A stretch of DNA of 64,000 nucleotides from Lacipirellula parvula (GCF_009177095.1 NZ_AP021861.1:4508501-4572500); one strand, 5' to 3'. Shown: positions 1-10,043, counted from the stretch's first letter. Numbers and translations: made by a program. Notes: generated by a model not told the origin, from the letters alone.

Positions 1-1411
1 TCGCTTCGAGTCGAACATCGATCCCGGTGGCGGAAAAACCTATCAGGTCCGGAACCTTATCATCACTGAAATAGAAGGACTTCTCACGGCGTCTGAATAG
101 TGAGTACGAATCTAAGAAGCCACCTCCCATGAAGGATACGCTACGCGGCAATCGCGTCTTCGCTTGCGCTACATGCCATAATGCGATCGAATCGTTAAGA
201 TTGAGAAGCGAGAAGATTCGCAATTCATCTGCGGTCAACACGAGGCGCGTTACGTTGGGGTTAGTCGATGGCGAGATGCCTAGCATGTAGGGTCGTCCTA
301 GGCTTTGAACGACTACTAAGTGAAGTATTTCGTTGGGAGCTTCGGGTTCTGCCTTAGCGAGATCACGCTCGGCGACTTCGAAGCGTTTTTCTAGGTCGGA
401 TACCAAAGGCTCGCAATTCCACCAATTAGACTCCTGTGAACCAGCGCTAGGGCGAAGTTCGTCGGTTACCAGATAGACAGCGGCGACCTTGTCGGCATCA
501 ATCTGGAAGAATGATTCTGACACAGTTTCTGATGGGAGGTGGGCTACCCGGTCGCCCAATGCCTCCCACCGCTGGCGATCAGCAAACTTATGAAGTTGTG
601 CACTGACTGCCACGCGGAAGGCATCGACAACCAGTGAAAGCACACCGTGCGATCTGGCTAACTTTACTAATGCATCGCAGAGTGCGGGCACGATTGTTGA
701 AGGCGAGACGGCAACTATATGCTCATCGACAGTAAGGAATGGACTGCGGCGTACTGGATTCACTCCAAGCGCGTAGTCTATCGATGCGTCGCCGGGTTTG
801 GAGCTTATGGCCTCCAAGTTCGAAAGGCGCACGCCGTATTTAGCAAGTTGTGCGGAGACATCCTCTTTGCGGAACGATACTGCTTCCTCAAGCCGCCGAG
901 CTATCGCGCTGTGAGGCCATCGAAGGTCGCCGTTATCCGCATCCGCCGAAGCCTGTGTACTTCTGTGGAGGCCTGCTTCTCTCACGGCTTTGTCGCTCAT
1001 CCAAAGACCTGCAAGAGCGATGCCTGCAGCCTCGTCCTGGAACATAACGCAAGCGTCGTCCAGGTGGTGAAAAATGGCGACAAGCAGACAATCAAGCGAA
1101 AAGGCATCCTGGGGGTTGTCGGCTGGAATCGTGAGGTACGCACCTCCAAAGCACGCGACTTCGGAAACAAATGGTCCTTCGGCGGAGTCTCCTCCGATCT
1201 CGGGCGCTCCGCTCATGGGTTCGGCCGAGTTGATCCATTGGCGCCATTCGAAATCCGAGATCCTTGGCCGATGTTGCAGAGGCTCCGCCAAACTGGCGAC
1301 GATGGCGCTAATCCTAATGAGTTCCGCGTAGTAGTCTGCGTTCTCTGGCAAAAGATGTAGTGCGCCAGCCTTTCTTGCGAGATCAAGAAGATCGTATTCT
1401 TCGATTGTCAT
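1..1411 (-). CDS. hypothetical protein, C-terminus cut by window edge
   Basis: An open frame runs without a stop from an ATG at 1411 down to position 2 (about 470 codons), so the gene continues beyond the left edge. The protein starts MTIEEYDLLDLARKAG. I do not recognise a family. It has no signal peptide or obvious membrane segment. Its visible part parallels the N-terminal half of the next gene upstream (1442-5251): both have an aliphatic 'ALVLP/IVAVSP' strand followed by an Ala-rich helix, then a block ending in 'ISAADLLTLS' (other gene) or 'LTADELRILS' (this gene). This suggests a distant paralog. Its start is 30 bases from the stop of 1442-5251 on the same strand, so the two are probably one operon. 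Whether it also has a nuclease C-terminus cannot be seen. Reality of the gene is well supported by frame length; function unknown. Confidence 0.75.
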   Translation of the reverse strand, partial: MTIEEYDLLDLARKAGALHLLPENADYYAELIRISAIVASLAEPLQHRPRISDFEWRQWINSAEPMSGAPEIGGDSAEGPFVSEVACFGGAYLTIPADNPQDAFSLDCLLVAIFHHLDDACVMFQDEAAGIALAGLWMSDKAVREAGLHRSTQASADADNGDLRWPHSAIARRLEEAVSFRKEDVSAQLAKYGVRLSNLEAISSKPGDASIDYALGVNPVRRSPFLTVDEHIVAVSPSTIVPALCDALVKLARSHGVLSLVVDAFRVAVSAQLHKFADRQRWEALGDRVAHLPSETVSESFFQIDADKVAAVYLVTDELRPSAGSQESNWWNCEPLVSDLEKRFEVAERDLAKAEPEAPNEILHLVVVQSLGRPYMLGISPSTNPNVTRLVLTADELRIFSLLNLNDSIALWHVAQAKTRLPRSVSFMGGGFLDSYSLFRRREKSFYFSDDKVPDLIGFSATGIDVRLEA

Positions 1412-1441
1412 GAAGCACGCCTATTACGAAAGCGTCAGACA

Positions 1442-4400
1442 CTAAATCAAAATCTGATCAATATCGTCGAAGGTGGCCATCCGGAGTTCGTTGCTTACGT
1501 TGTGCCAGGCGTACAGCATTGGCACGGGATTTCTAAAAATAATCCAACCCTCGATGCGAGAATCCGGAGGCATGAATAGGCTCCCGAGTAAGACATCTTT
1601 ACGAGCTTTCAGCAGCTCTACCCTGTTGAGATGCTTCCGCAGGTCGTCGGGCCTACCATCGTTCTTGATCTGCCCGCGATAGTCGCTGAGTTGCTCGGCA
1701 AGTTCGCCCGATGTTTTATGATGCTGAAGGTGCTTGCACTCGATGATAAGAACTCGTTTTGCCTCGGCGTTCCAGCAGAGGACGTCGACATCTCCGAAAC
1801 GTCTTAAATCTCCGAATTCGGGGTCAGTGCCGCGAGCAAGAATCTCCTTGACCTGAAGTTCAATCTTTTTGATTTGCCAACCTCGTTCGCATATCCGTTC
1901 CGCAACTTGTTCCGCGAAGCGACTCCCCCGGACATTGACCCTTTTTGCTTGCCACATACGCATCTGACCGGAAACGGTGTGGCTGTCCGGAAAACTTCTT
2001 TCGAAATATCCGTCGACCACATACGCCACCATATCCCGGACGAGACCAGGGGCGATCAGCAACGACGGGTGTGCTGAATTATCCAACTGGATGACCGGTC
2101 GCCTGACCACCGATAGACGCCGCCTAAATTTCCATGCCTGCACATCGCGCGCATCGCAGCCATAGGGAATCTCCTTCCAACGGGTGCGTGGAACGAAGGA
2201 AAAAGCAGATAAGATTGCATCCATAGCCGACAATGGCATGCGGGTCGTAATAGACTCGCATAGCTCACTTTTGGTAATTTGATAGACCGCCTTCTGACGC
2301 TCAACGCCAATATCTTCGATAGCGTCGAGGAAATGTCGCAGGCTTTCCAAATCGAATCCAAATTCTACGCTCCACGCGTCTAAGAATTCGGAATCAAGGC
2401 GGAGGCTTTCGCCAGAAGGTAACGATGGTAGAAAATACTCTTCGTAGTCTGCGGATGCCGCATCAATTCGATCCTCACTTGCTCGCACTGCGAAGGGCAT
2501 CGCCACGTTCTTTTGAAACTCAGTGTAAGCGTGAACGTCGCCCAAAGGTGTGATGGTCAGCGAAGGACGCATTGCGTCCAAATGAATTGCATCAGACCAC
2601 CCGCCAAGCTGCCATATTGCATCGACAAGCGCCATTGCCCTATCTGTTTCTAGCCGATTGGGTTTTCTCCCGCCGATCGCTCGACATTCACAAGTTGCGA
2701 CTTCGGTAAGCACAAGAGAGACAAGGATCGCCGAGCTGAGTTTAAGATCGTGCTCAACGATTACTCTGAGCGTTGATTCCTTGTCACCATGCAACCCAAT
2801 GTTCGCCCGTGAGGTGCGTGCCCATCGCTTGCGGGCTACTTGCGCCCGTTCATGATTGCGAAGAGCACTCTCGACGACGTAAGCGCGATCCAATCCCGCC
2901 AACATGTCGCACAGTTCACATTCTAAGCTTGTAACAAGCTTATTGAGGAAGGTGGTGCATTGACGCTTCGTCCTTAGCGAACCCCGGCCGCCTTCTCGTT
3001 TTTCGACGCGAAAAGCAAGGCCCAGGCGAATGCTGGCCGAGTCGTGCTCGTCGACGAACTCGGGCTCTGCGGATAAGTCGGAAGACACAAACTCCCGAAA
3101 AGTGCGAGCCTGAAAACTATGCATGTGGCGTGCGTCGTCCGACCCGACCACCATGGACTCAATTTCCGAAGCCTCCGTCTTCGTGAACGAAGTTCCACAA
3201 AGTTCGGCAATTGCACTGCAGATTACCGCGACCAGGGCTCGTTCAGCGACATTTGTGGCTTGCGCCAGCCCTCGGTCGAAGGCCTGACCCACGACAATTC
3301 TTGTTATGGCCTTATCCTGCTGGGTTGCAATCGAAATGTCAGCTTCAATCTCAGATCGTGTAGGAGGTGGCGCCGTTATGTCGACGTGATCGCCAGCGTG
3401 AAAGCCAACCTCCAGTAAGAGAACTGGCGGCATGCATTTTTCCAGCAGTCGATCCAATATCGGCACGATGCGCTGCACCCACGTCTTGAGCATGAGCCAC
3501 CGTTCATAGTCCAATCCATCTGACTCAAGGGTGGGGATGACGTGGCACCACCACGTCGACGTTTTTGAAACATAAACAAAGGGGATGCCCGATTCTGGTG
3601 TGAATTGTCTCCCGGCATAAATGGGTGCATCGTTGTCGTCGTCGAAGAAAGAGTCGTGAAGTTTTTCGACATTCCTCATCTGCCCTTCCACAGTCGACAC
3701 TGCGATCCGGCCTGACCTCAGAGCGACCTTATGCCGCAAATCTTTGACGAAGCTGGGGGCGATCTGAAGTACGCCGCCATTTGCCCTGAAAGAAGGCGGA
3801 ACCAGGTCATGTCGAATTGCGTGGCCGTCGTTAGCGTCGACCCACCCGAACAGGTTCAGCAGGCCGTTGTCGTTGAATAGTTCGACTCCGGCACGGCGAA
3901 GCCGATCGATGCTGTCGAGGACCTTAAGGAACTTGACCGGTGACATTCCGTGGCAGTGACTCAGTGTCAACAGGTCGGCCGCTGAAATGCCATGTAGGTC
4001 CCAGCCTTCTGGGACGTCTTCACGAAGTATGAAATCGCAGCTTCTTCCGACCCCGCAGTGCACAACAAGCGTCACGCCTCGTTTGAAGTCAGGATCTTGC
4101 TTGCATTGCTGCGCCGCTGCCGCTATGCGCGAACTGATCAGCTCGCCATACAGTGTCGATGATGGATCGGCTCCGGCGACTCCCGTGTCTCGTACCTGCT
4201 GAAGCGTGTCAATTAGGAAGAGATAGTGTGTGAAATGACCGCGCGTTGCTTGCGCAATTGCTTCCGCCTTTGGCACACCCTCTTTCCGCGTGAATGGTAC
4301 AGGAGCGCGGTCTCGCATTCCAATCAAATAAGTCGAGCTGAAGAGCCGCTGATATATCGAAACTAGGTTTGCAACAAACGCCTCTTGTAGGTCAAACGCC

Positions 4401-5251
4401 ATTGCAAAGTCGACGACGGCAGCGCGAATCGCGAACGAAACCGCGGTTGGCAGAACGAGAGCGACAGACTTGCCGACGCAAGTGACCGGAAACCGCTGAA
4501 GAGGCGTTCCCAAGAGAGGGCTATTAAGGACGTGGGGAAGAAGCTCATCTTCTAATATAAATGGTTCGAGGTCCGCTCTTGTAATTCCCAAGCCGGTGAG
4601 GGCCGCCTCATCGAATTGAACAATTCTTCGCTTCGCCGCAGACCAACATTTCTTTGGAATTGACGCCTTTGGAAATGGAAAGCCGATGCTGTGACGTTCA
4701 AGGCCCGCTCGTTGGCATACCGCCTCCGAAAGGGTCAGCAGTGCATCGATACTCCTTCGAAGTTGAGCAAATGCGCCTTCACCGGGCATTTTGTCCACGA
4801 TTTCCAGAACGCGCTGAAGGTAGAAGGTCCCCGATTCCCAAATGCCTTCAAGAACGCGAAAGTTACCTCGCTTTGTCAGAGCCAGAGAAACGAATACATC
4901 TTCCGCAGGATCTTCCAATTGGCCGCATTCACCATGTTCCAGGTCGTTAAAGCAACTCGCGATCTCGTCCTGCTTCAGCAAGCTCGTGCCGCGCCCCAAG
5001 CCGACGGCGAGGTGAACGAGTGCCTCAAGACGTACGCAATTCGACTGCAGAGCAGGGTTTAAGAGAAGCGATCCGAATATGCATCCAACTTCCGGGCCGC
5101 ATGTTCCGCGAAGGAGTTCTGCGATTTTCGGATGTGACTCAAGTAGCTCTGATGGGCGAACGCCCTGCTGCGCAAGCTCAAGCAGCCTGAATAGCTGATC
5201 GTTATCCTCTTCTTCGGCCACTACGGTATCCTCACATTGCTTGCCTGACAC
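1442..5251 (-). CDS. large protein with C-terminal PD-(D/E)XK nuclease-like domain
   Basis: A 1,269-residue cytoplasmic-type protein with no signal peptide. Residues 1 to about 1,080 match nothing I recognise. Near the C-terminus are 'FAEQVAERICERGW', then GDVDVL (about 1153-1158), then IIECKHL (about 1169-1175). This is the order E..., D..., E-x-K of the PD-(D/E)XK nuclease fold seen in Mrr-like and NERD-like domains; the predicted catalytic residues are D1156, E1171 and K1173. That part is seen directly; nuclease activity is inferred. The start is ATG at 5251. The gene lies upstream of, and probably in one operon with, the partial gene 1-1411, which resembles its N-terminal half. A role in DNA defence or in sensing is possible but unproven. 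Confidence 0.8.
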   Translation of the reverse strand: MSGKQCEDTVVAEEEDNDQLFRLLELAQQGVRPSELLESHPKIAELLRGTCGPEVGCIFGSLLLNPALQSNCVRLEALVHLAVGLGRGTSLLKQDEIASCFNDLEHGECGQLEDPAEDVFVSLALTKRGNFRVLEGIWESGTFYLQRVLEIVDKMPGEGAFAQLRRSIDALLTLSEAVCQRAGLERHSIGFPFPKASIPKKCWSAAKRRIVQFDEAALTGLGITRADLEPFILEDELLPHVLNSPLLGTPLQRFPVTCVGKSVALVLPTAVSFAIRAAVVDFAMAFDLQEAFVANLVSIYQRLFSSTYLIGMRDRAPVPFTRKEGVPKAEAIAQATRGHFTHYLFLIDTLQQVRDTGVAGADPSSTLYGELISSRIAAAAQQCKQDPDFKRGVTLVVHCGVGRSCDFILREDVPEGWDLHGISAADLLTLSHCHGMSPVKFLKVLDSIDRLRRAGVELFNDNGLLNLFGWVDANDGHAIRHDLVPPSFRANGGVLQIAPSFVKDLRHKVALRSGRIAVSTVEGQMRNVEKLHDSFFDDDNDAPIYAGRQFTPESGIPFVYVSKTSTWWCHVIPTLESDGLDYERWLMLKTWVQRIVPILDRLLEKCMPPVLLLEVGFHAGDHVDITAPPPTRSEIEADISIATQQDKAITRIVVGQAFDRGLAQATNVAERALVAVICSAIAELCGTSFTKTEASEIESMVVGSDDARHMHSFQARTFREFVSSDLSAEPEFVDEHDSASIRLGLAFRVEKREGGRGSLRTKRQCTTFLNKLVTSLECELCDMLAGLDRAYVVESALRNHERAQVARKRWARTSRANIGLHGDKESTLRVIVEHDLKLSSAILVSLVLTEVATCECRAIGGRKPNRLETDRAMALVDAIWQLGGWSDAIHLDAMRPSLTITPLGDVHAYTEFQKNVAMPFAVRASEDRIDAASADYEEYFLPSLPSGESLRLDSEFLDAWSVEFGFDLESLRHFLDAIEDIGVERQKAVYQITKSELCESITTRMPLSAMDAILSAFSFVPRTRWKEIPYGCDARDVQAWKFRRRLSVVRRPVIQLDNSAHPSLLIAPGLVRDMVAYVVDGYFERSFPDSHTVSGQMRMWQAKRVNVRGSRFAEQVAERICERGWQIKKIELQVKEILARGTDPEFGDLRRFGDVDVLCWNAEAKRVLIIECKHLQHHKTSGELAEQLSDYRGQIKNDGRPDDLRKHLNRVELLKARKDVLLGSLFMPPDSRIEGWIIFRNPVPMLYAWHNVSNELRMATFDDIDQILI

Positions 5252-5940
5252 CGCGAGGCATCAGGTAACCCGAATACTACCACGCTCATCGCAATCTTCG
5301 AGTTCAGCAAAGAATATTGTGCAGTGTGTGGCCGAGGTTCGAAAGGCGCGAAAAGCGGTGACAATGCCTAGCGAGCGTGCACACCTTTACATCGTTGCTT
5401 GAGCCAGGCTTACTGGGGTGATACCGAGTCACGGACGCAGATGAGATAGGTCTCGCGAGACCTTGGACGCGACTGCTAAAAGCTGATTCACCCAGAGGTG
5501 CCTGGTTGCGTTTACTGCGCGCGTCGGTGAAATCGACCTGCGACTATGCGACGTCCCATGCCCTCAGGAACTGTCTTCCGGACTCGCCAGTGCGGTTACA
5601 TCCGGACCGACAGGGACAGCCCTTCCCGCTCACACTCCTGACTTTGCCGCTGGCTTCTACTACTGTTCGACCGCTCAACTCTGCATACGCTGCCCAATAC
5701 CGATCGATCGCTCCGCAGCCCCGACTTCCCGCTGTCGATCGCTTTACTGCATCGACGATGTTTCTATTCAACCACTAGGTCTCTCATCAGTGATCCGGGG
5801 TGAACTTCACCAATTCTCACACCAAACATCAACCTTCCACCACATCCACTTCGAAGGAATATATAGACAGTCCCATGAGCAATGTTACACTTGCATCAGA
5901 GGCAATAAACTTGATCTTCTCATACAGAGTACTGCGACTA
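5252..5940. other. intergenic region, no gene supported
   Basis: About 690 bases between divergent genes. Short open frames exist on both strands near 5506-5778, but they overlap each other and have low-complexity composition without a ribosome-binding site. The stretch should contain the promoters for the minus-strand gene at 5251 and the plus-strand pair at 5941; I could not pick out a convincing -35/-10 pair. Confidence 0.5.
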
Positions 5941-6369
5941 ATGCCCCTGATGTTCAGAACCATGAAGAAAGAGGATGATAACCATCCCGCAGTTGATTAT
6001 TCGGGAAAAGGCCTAGGAGTACGAGGTGCGGCGGTGAACGGGCAAACCGACATCTCAACAGATGCAAGCGGCATGGTCATCCTTGATGGCAGTGGCATGT
6101 CAGTAGCACCTTCTTGGAGAGAACTCCCGTTCTTCCTAATACCTAAACGCCTCATCGAGCATGCCCCTGCGGCTCGCGGCTCACAATCGCTGCATTGCTT
6201 TCGAATGGGGGACGGGCAATTCATAGACAGCCCGATAGCCGCAGGTCTTGAATTAAAAGTCGACAAGCCGCTCCATGGAAACATTACCCCCGAGGAACCC
6301 GTCACACTACAGCAATTCCAGCAAGACCTAGCTAACACGCGAGGTCAATGGACCATAGATGAAAGCTAG
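5941..6369 (+). CDS. small protein, possibly Tse2-like ADP-ribosyltransferase toxin
   Basis: About 142 residues from the ATG at 5941 (MPLMFRTMKK); an ATG at 5950 and another at 5875 are alternatives, and none has a strong Shine-Dalgarno. The central and C-terminal parts, 'ILDGSGMSVAPSWRELP' and 'HGNITPEEPVTLQQFQQ', resemble by memory small proteins with the layout of Tse2-type ADP-ribosyltransferase toxins (a Ser/Thr-containing strand followed by a C-terminal 'P....L..F...L' helix). This family assignment is weak and is an inference. The stop lies 11 bases inside the next gene (TPR protein, start 6359), so the two are translationally coupled. Such coupling fits a toxin with a partner protein, but no immunity function can be read from the TPR gene. 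Confidence 0.5.
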   Translation: MPLMFRTMKKEDDNHPAVDYSGKGLGVRGAAVNGQTDISTDASGMVILDGSGMSVAPSWRELPFFLIPKRLIEHAPAARGSQSLHCFRMGDGQFIDSPIAAGLELKVDKPLHGNITPEEPVTLQQFQQDLANTRGQWTIDES

Positions 6370-7627
6370 ACTAGTGACTGCAACACCTCCACAAAAGACA
6401 GAATACGCACAATTACTGGACGCACTACTCCACTTGCACGAACTTGAAAAGACGCACCTCTCTGAAAGCGATGATGCCGAACGACTGCGAGACCTCATGG
6501 AAGGTCATTGGAAGAACCTAACCGACCAAGAAAAGAACAGGCTTACCGGCCTGTCTCAGGACTTATACTCGATATCGGAGCCTCCAAAGAAACCTAACCC
6601 GCCCACTCGGAGCGAAGCTAAGAGAGTAAGTTCGCAGCTTAGACGCGTAGTGGAGGCACGCAAACGCGGCGAATGGGATTCTGCGCTGTCGCTAATTCGC
6701 GAAATCGCGGATAGAGTGCAGCCGGACGCCGCATCCTACATGCGAGGAAACATTCTGAGTGATGCCGGGGAATCACAGGCGGCTCTAGTCTTCCTTCAGC
6801 ACGCACACAACCTAGACCCAAGCAACGGTAATTACGAAGCAATTTATTTGAACAAATTGCATGAAGTAAGCCCTGCGGACGCCGAGGTGGAAGCAGCAAA
6901 CATCCTGGCGAGTGGGGGGCACGCAACCTCTGTCGTACTGAAGGCAATTGATATCCGCTATTCGTTCACGCGAAGGCAGCCTGACTTCGAGACGACGCAC
7001 GAGCTTAAAACACTATCTCAAAAACTCCAGGGAATACTCCAAAGCCCCGATGTGGCAGGGGAAAAAAATCCGTCGCTGTACTCAATGGCGTGTGGGCTCC
7101 TTGGATTTATTTACGATCACCTCGGAAATTACAATGAAGCGTTATCCGCTTACAACCGTGGCATCGAAGCCAACCCGACAAACGATGGACTTATCGTTGC
7201 GAGAGGGATTCTGCAATACGGAAAAACCTCGGAATCCATAAGTGATTTCGAGAGAGCGGTCAATTTGAAAACTACGCTCACATGGCCATATTTCTATCTG
7301 GCTCACGACTCTCTCTTGAATCATGAGTTCAACAAGTGTCGCCAGCTAAGTGAACACGCACTCTCAATGCAGCAATCGAATTGGGTTAAAGCCGAGCTGT
7401 TCGAGTGGATAGCAATTTGCAAAGCCGAACTTGGCCTTCCGTCACCGCAAGTCGAAGCTGCATTCGTAGAAGCCCTCAAACACGACCCTCAAAACAGACG
7501 AATTTCATCTAATTACAATCTATTTATCACGGGGGCCGATAAAGCAACCACGCTGTGGAATATGGAATCCGCTGAGGTCGTTCGGCAATTGGGCCAGCGA
7601 GGCTTTGACCTAGCAATCGCAGCCTGA
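6359..7627 (+). CDS. TPR-repeat protein
   Basis: A 422-residue soluble protein with helical tetratricopeptide-like repeats. Clear units are around residues 120-165 (ending 'LDPSNGNYEAIYL') and 235-300, where 'YDHLGNYNEALSAYNRGIE' and 'ANPTNDGLIVARG' follow the W-L-G-Y-A-F-A-P consensus. The N-terminal 100 residues are charged and helical. The repeats are a protein-protein interaction scaffold; the partner is unknown. The ATG at 6359 overlaps the end of the previous gene by 11 bases, so its translation probably depends on that gene. No signal peptide, so it acts in the cytoplasm. Confidence 0.75.
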   Translation: MKARLVTATPPQKTEYAQLLDALLHLHELEKTHLSESDDAERLRDLMEGHWKNLTDQEKNRLTGLSQDLYSISEPPKKPNPPTRSEAKRVSSQLRRVVEARKRGEWDSALSLIREIADRVQPDAASYMRGNILSDAGESQAALVFLQHAHNLDPSNGNYEAIYLNKLHEVSPADAEVEAANILASGGHATSVVLKAIDIRYSFTRRQPDFETTHELKTLSQKLQGILQSPDVAGEKNPSLYSMACGLLGFIYDHLGNYNEALSAYNRGIEANPTNDGLIVARGILQYGKTSESISDFERAVNLKTTLTWPYFYLAHDSLLNHEFNKCRQLSEHALSMQQSNWVKAELFEWIAICKAELGLPSPQVEAAFVEALKHDPQNRRISSNYNLFITGADKATTLWNMESAEVVRQLGQRGFDLAIAA

Positions 7628-8604
7628 TGATTAGGGCGCGCTACCATTCGCCTGTTTCAGCCATAGATCCAGCAAATCTACCTGCCATCGCCTTCTCTGA
7701 CGCATTCTGCCAACTGCGATAGATCGACCGATCATGCCGAGCAGTCGGTCATGGATCATGCTAGATAAAGAGCAGGCGTCCTTAACTTCTCGGTCCATCC
7801 CATTCGACTGCCACAGTTGATCGCCTGACATCGCGGCAAAGCCGGATCACGAATTGACCTTGCCCATTCACCTGATCACCCATGCACCCGAGCATCGGCT
7901 TCAGAGGCCGCGAAGACGACCAGAGAACAAAGTCGACAAACGAAAACATTTAGTCGCAGATGCCGTCGACGATCGTGTAATCGCCAGCAGAACGCGACTC
8001 GTCACCTATTAGCGGTTTTGACATTCACCGCCATCGGTCGCGGCACCATTTCATCTGCCGACGCGAATTGCGGTCCAGACCACCTTCATGGAAAGCATTT
8101 TTTCCGGCGGAGCGGGGAGCCAGTGTCCCCCTGTCACCCTAACTCTGACTTTTCTCGAGCGTTTTTTCCGCACTCTCGCTCGCATCGTCCACGCCGGGAC
8201 GCTGCATCGAGCACGCCCATCCGCAGGTCTCGCTCAGTAGAGTTAACAGATTCCATTGACAGCAACGTCCAAACCGCGTCCTTCGGATGCCGGTACGGCG
8301 ACGGCTATCCGGCCCAACGTCGGATGCAACGACTCGCATTCCTCGGTCGCCACTAACCCCACCTCGCACCAACCGCCCCCAGTCTCGCTCGACGGCAAGA
8401 AAGATGTATTCTCGGACCTAAGAATATGCTTCTTCTATGCTGACGTTAGACTAGGTAGACAACAACTGTCAGTGCAGTCGTTCTTAATTGCGTTTGCCTT
8501 CACCACATATCGGGCGAGAAAGGCATCACGAAGACGTAAGCAGAGTGCGTTTCAACGAGTCTTACATCATTCTTACAAAGCCAATAAATCAATTTTACAT
8601 TCCA
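7628..8604. other. intergenic region, no gene supported
   Basis: Nearly 1 kb with only short, mutually overlapping open frames. A 66-codon minus-strand frame at 7631-7831 and plus-strand frames at 8018-8356 and 8256-8615 have no ribosome-binding site and no recognisable product. The region separates the TPR gene from the rhamnose genes and may be decayed DNA. Confidence 0.4.
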
Positions 8605-9480
8605 ATGATTTGTAAGCCCACTCATCCGATCGTTGTTCTTGGCGCAGGTGGGCAACTCGGTCAGGAAATTTGCAAAAACCTCCAAAGCCGAGCATTGCCT
8701 TTTACACGACTGGCGCTGGATATCACCAACCGCTTTACGGTGTTGAGGCAATTACGAGACTTACCCGCTTCAGCGGTAATCAATGCCGCGGCATACACGC
8801 AAGTTGATTTTGCGGAAGTCGATCCCGACATCTGCTATTCTGTTAACGCGCAGGCAATTTACCATCTGGTGGAGGCCTGCCGCCTCCTCAAATGTCCGCT
8901 CGTTCAACTAAGTACAGACTTTGTGTTTGGCGGTGATCGAACACGTCAATCTCCGTACAGTGAAGACGATTTGCCTAAACCACTCAGCGTGTACGGTCGC
9001 AGCAAACTTGCAGGAGAGCAGATCGCTGCAACCTGGCCGGCTCACTTTATCATCCGGACTTGCGGCCTCTACGGAGGGCTAAGTGCCAACGCAGAGGCGC
9101 CTAGTTTCGCCAAAACGATGCTTGAATTGGCCGAGAATCACCTCTCGCTACGAGTCGTCGCTGATCAGCGTTGTACGCCGAGCTATGTGCCGCATATCGC
9201 GCAAGCGATCCTCAAGCTGATTCAGACTGAAGCCTACGGCACCTACCACATAACAAACGCAGGTTCAACAACCTGGTATGAGTTTGCGTCGACTATCTTC
9301 CAGCGGCAGGGGCTGGGCGTGAGTGTCATTCCAATCAGTAGCGCTGACTGGGGCGCTGCGGCTGCACGTCCTCACTATAGCGTCCTCAGCTGCTCCAAAT
9401 ACGCCTCAGTGTGCGGCGCACCGCTCCCTTCTTGGGAGCTCGCACTCAAAGAATACCTAGACTATCGCAACTCAATCTAG
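8605..9480 (+). CDS. rfbD: dTDP-4-dehydrorhamnose reductase
   Basis: Reduces dTDP-4-dehydro-L-rhamnose to dTDP-L-rhamnose with NAD(P)H, the last step of the rhamnose donor pathway. The ATG at 8605 gives 291 residues, the usual length. It starts MICKPTHPIVVLGAGGQLGQ; GAGGQLGQE is the Rossmann nucleotide-binding loop. 'INAAAYTQVDFAE' (NAAAYTxVDxAE) and 'QLSTDFVFGG' are family signatures, and the catalytic Y-x-x-x-K is in 'YGRSKLAGE'. An in-frame start further upstream (8488) would add 39 residues unlike the family, so I reject it. It converges on rfbC with a 4-base overlap of the stops. The other two pathway genes (rfbA, rfbB) are not in the window. Confidence 0.93.
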   Translation: MICKPTHPIVVLGAGGQLGQEICKNLQSRALPFTRLALDITNRFTVLRQLRDLPASAVINAAAYTQVDFAEVDPDICYSVNAQAIYHLVEACRLLKCPLVQLSTDFVFGGDRTRQSPYSEDDLPKPLSVYGRSKLAGEQIAATWPAHFIIRTCGLYGGLSANAEAPSFAKTMLELAENHLSLRVVADQRCTPSYVPHIAQAILKLIQTEAYGTYHITNAGSTTWYEFASTIFQRQGLGVSVIPISSADWGAAAARPHYSVLSCSKYASVCGAPLPSWELALKEYLDYRNSI

Positions 9481-10043
9481 ACGGTCATCATCGTCGCAGT
9501 CGCGTCGCCGAAACAATAAGATTCCGCCAGCAAGGCCGCCGACTGATCTTTCGGCGAAAGAATCGGATTCCGAACAGGCCAGTCGATGGCGAGTTGCGGG
9601 TCGTTCCACGCAATCGAATGTTCGCTGCCAGCGGGGTAGAAGTCAGTGCATTTATAGGTAACGTCTGCGACATTGCTGGTGACGCAGAATCCATGTGCGA
9701 AGCCCGGCGGAATGTACAAGAACCGGTGATTGTCTTCGCTCAAATAAAACCCAGCCCACCGCCCGAACGTCGGAGAGGCGCGACGCAGGTCAACCGCCAC
9801 ATCGAAGATTTCTCCACGAATCACTGAGACGAGTTTTCCTTGCGGATATGGATTTTGATAGTGGAGGCCGCGCAGTGTCCGCCGCTTCGATCGGGAATGC
9901 CCGTCCTGCACAAAAGTATGCTCCAGGCCGGCGGATTGAAATTTTGCCTCGTGAAATGATTCAATGAAGAACCCTCTGTCATCCCTGAACACGGTCGGCT
10001 CAATAACTAGCGGCCCTTCGATCGCTGTACCATAGATATCCAT
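9477..10043 (-). CDS. rfbC: dTDP-4-dehydrorhamnose 3,5-epimerase
   Basis: Epimerises dTDP-4-dehydro-6-deoxyglucose at C3 and C5 in dTDP-L-rhamnose synthesis. At 188 residues it has the full family length. Signatures: 'DDRGFFIESFHEAKF', 'DGHSRSKRRTLRGLHYQ' with the conserved R-G-L-H-Y-Q, 'GEIFDVAVDLRRASPTFG', 'PPGFAHGFCV' and the catalytic-site tail 'LAIDWP'. The cupin (double-stranded beta-helix) core is complete. Cytoplasmic. It sits downstream of the big glycosyltransferase on the same strand (55-base gap), so both may be transcribed together to feed rhamnose into the surface glycan. Confidence 0.95.
   Translation of the reverse strand: MDIYGTAIEGPLVIEPTVFRDDRGFFIESFHEAKFQSAGLEHTFVQDGHSRSKRRTLRGLHYQNPYPQGKLVSVIRGEIFDVAVDLRRASPTFGRWAGFYLSEDNHRFLYIPPGFAHGFCVTSNVADVTYKCTDFYPAGSEHSIAWNDPQLAIDWPVRNPILSPKDQSAALLAESYCFGDATATMMTV

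Noticed and set aside
719-1360. A 213-codon plus-strand open frame
   Set aside because: It is antisense to the open minus-strand frame that runs off the left edge; the product is low in recognisable structure and has no ribosome-binding site.
7631-7831. A 66-codon minus-strand frame after the TPR gene
   Set aside because: No ribosome-binding site, no family, and convergent position; not enough support.
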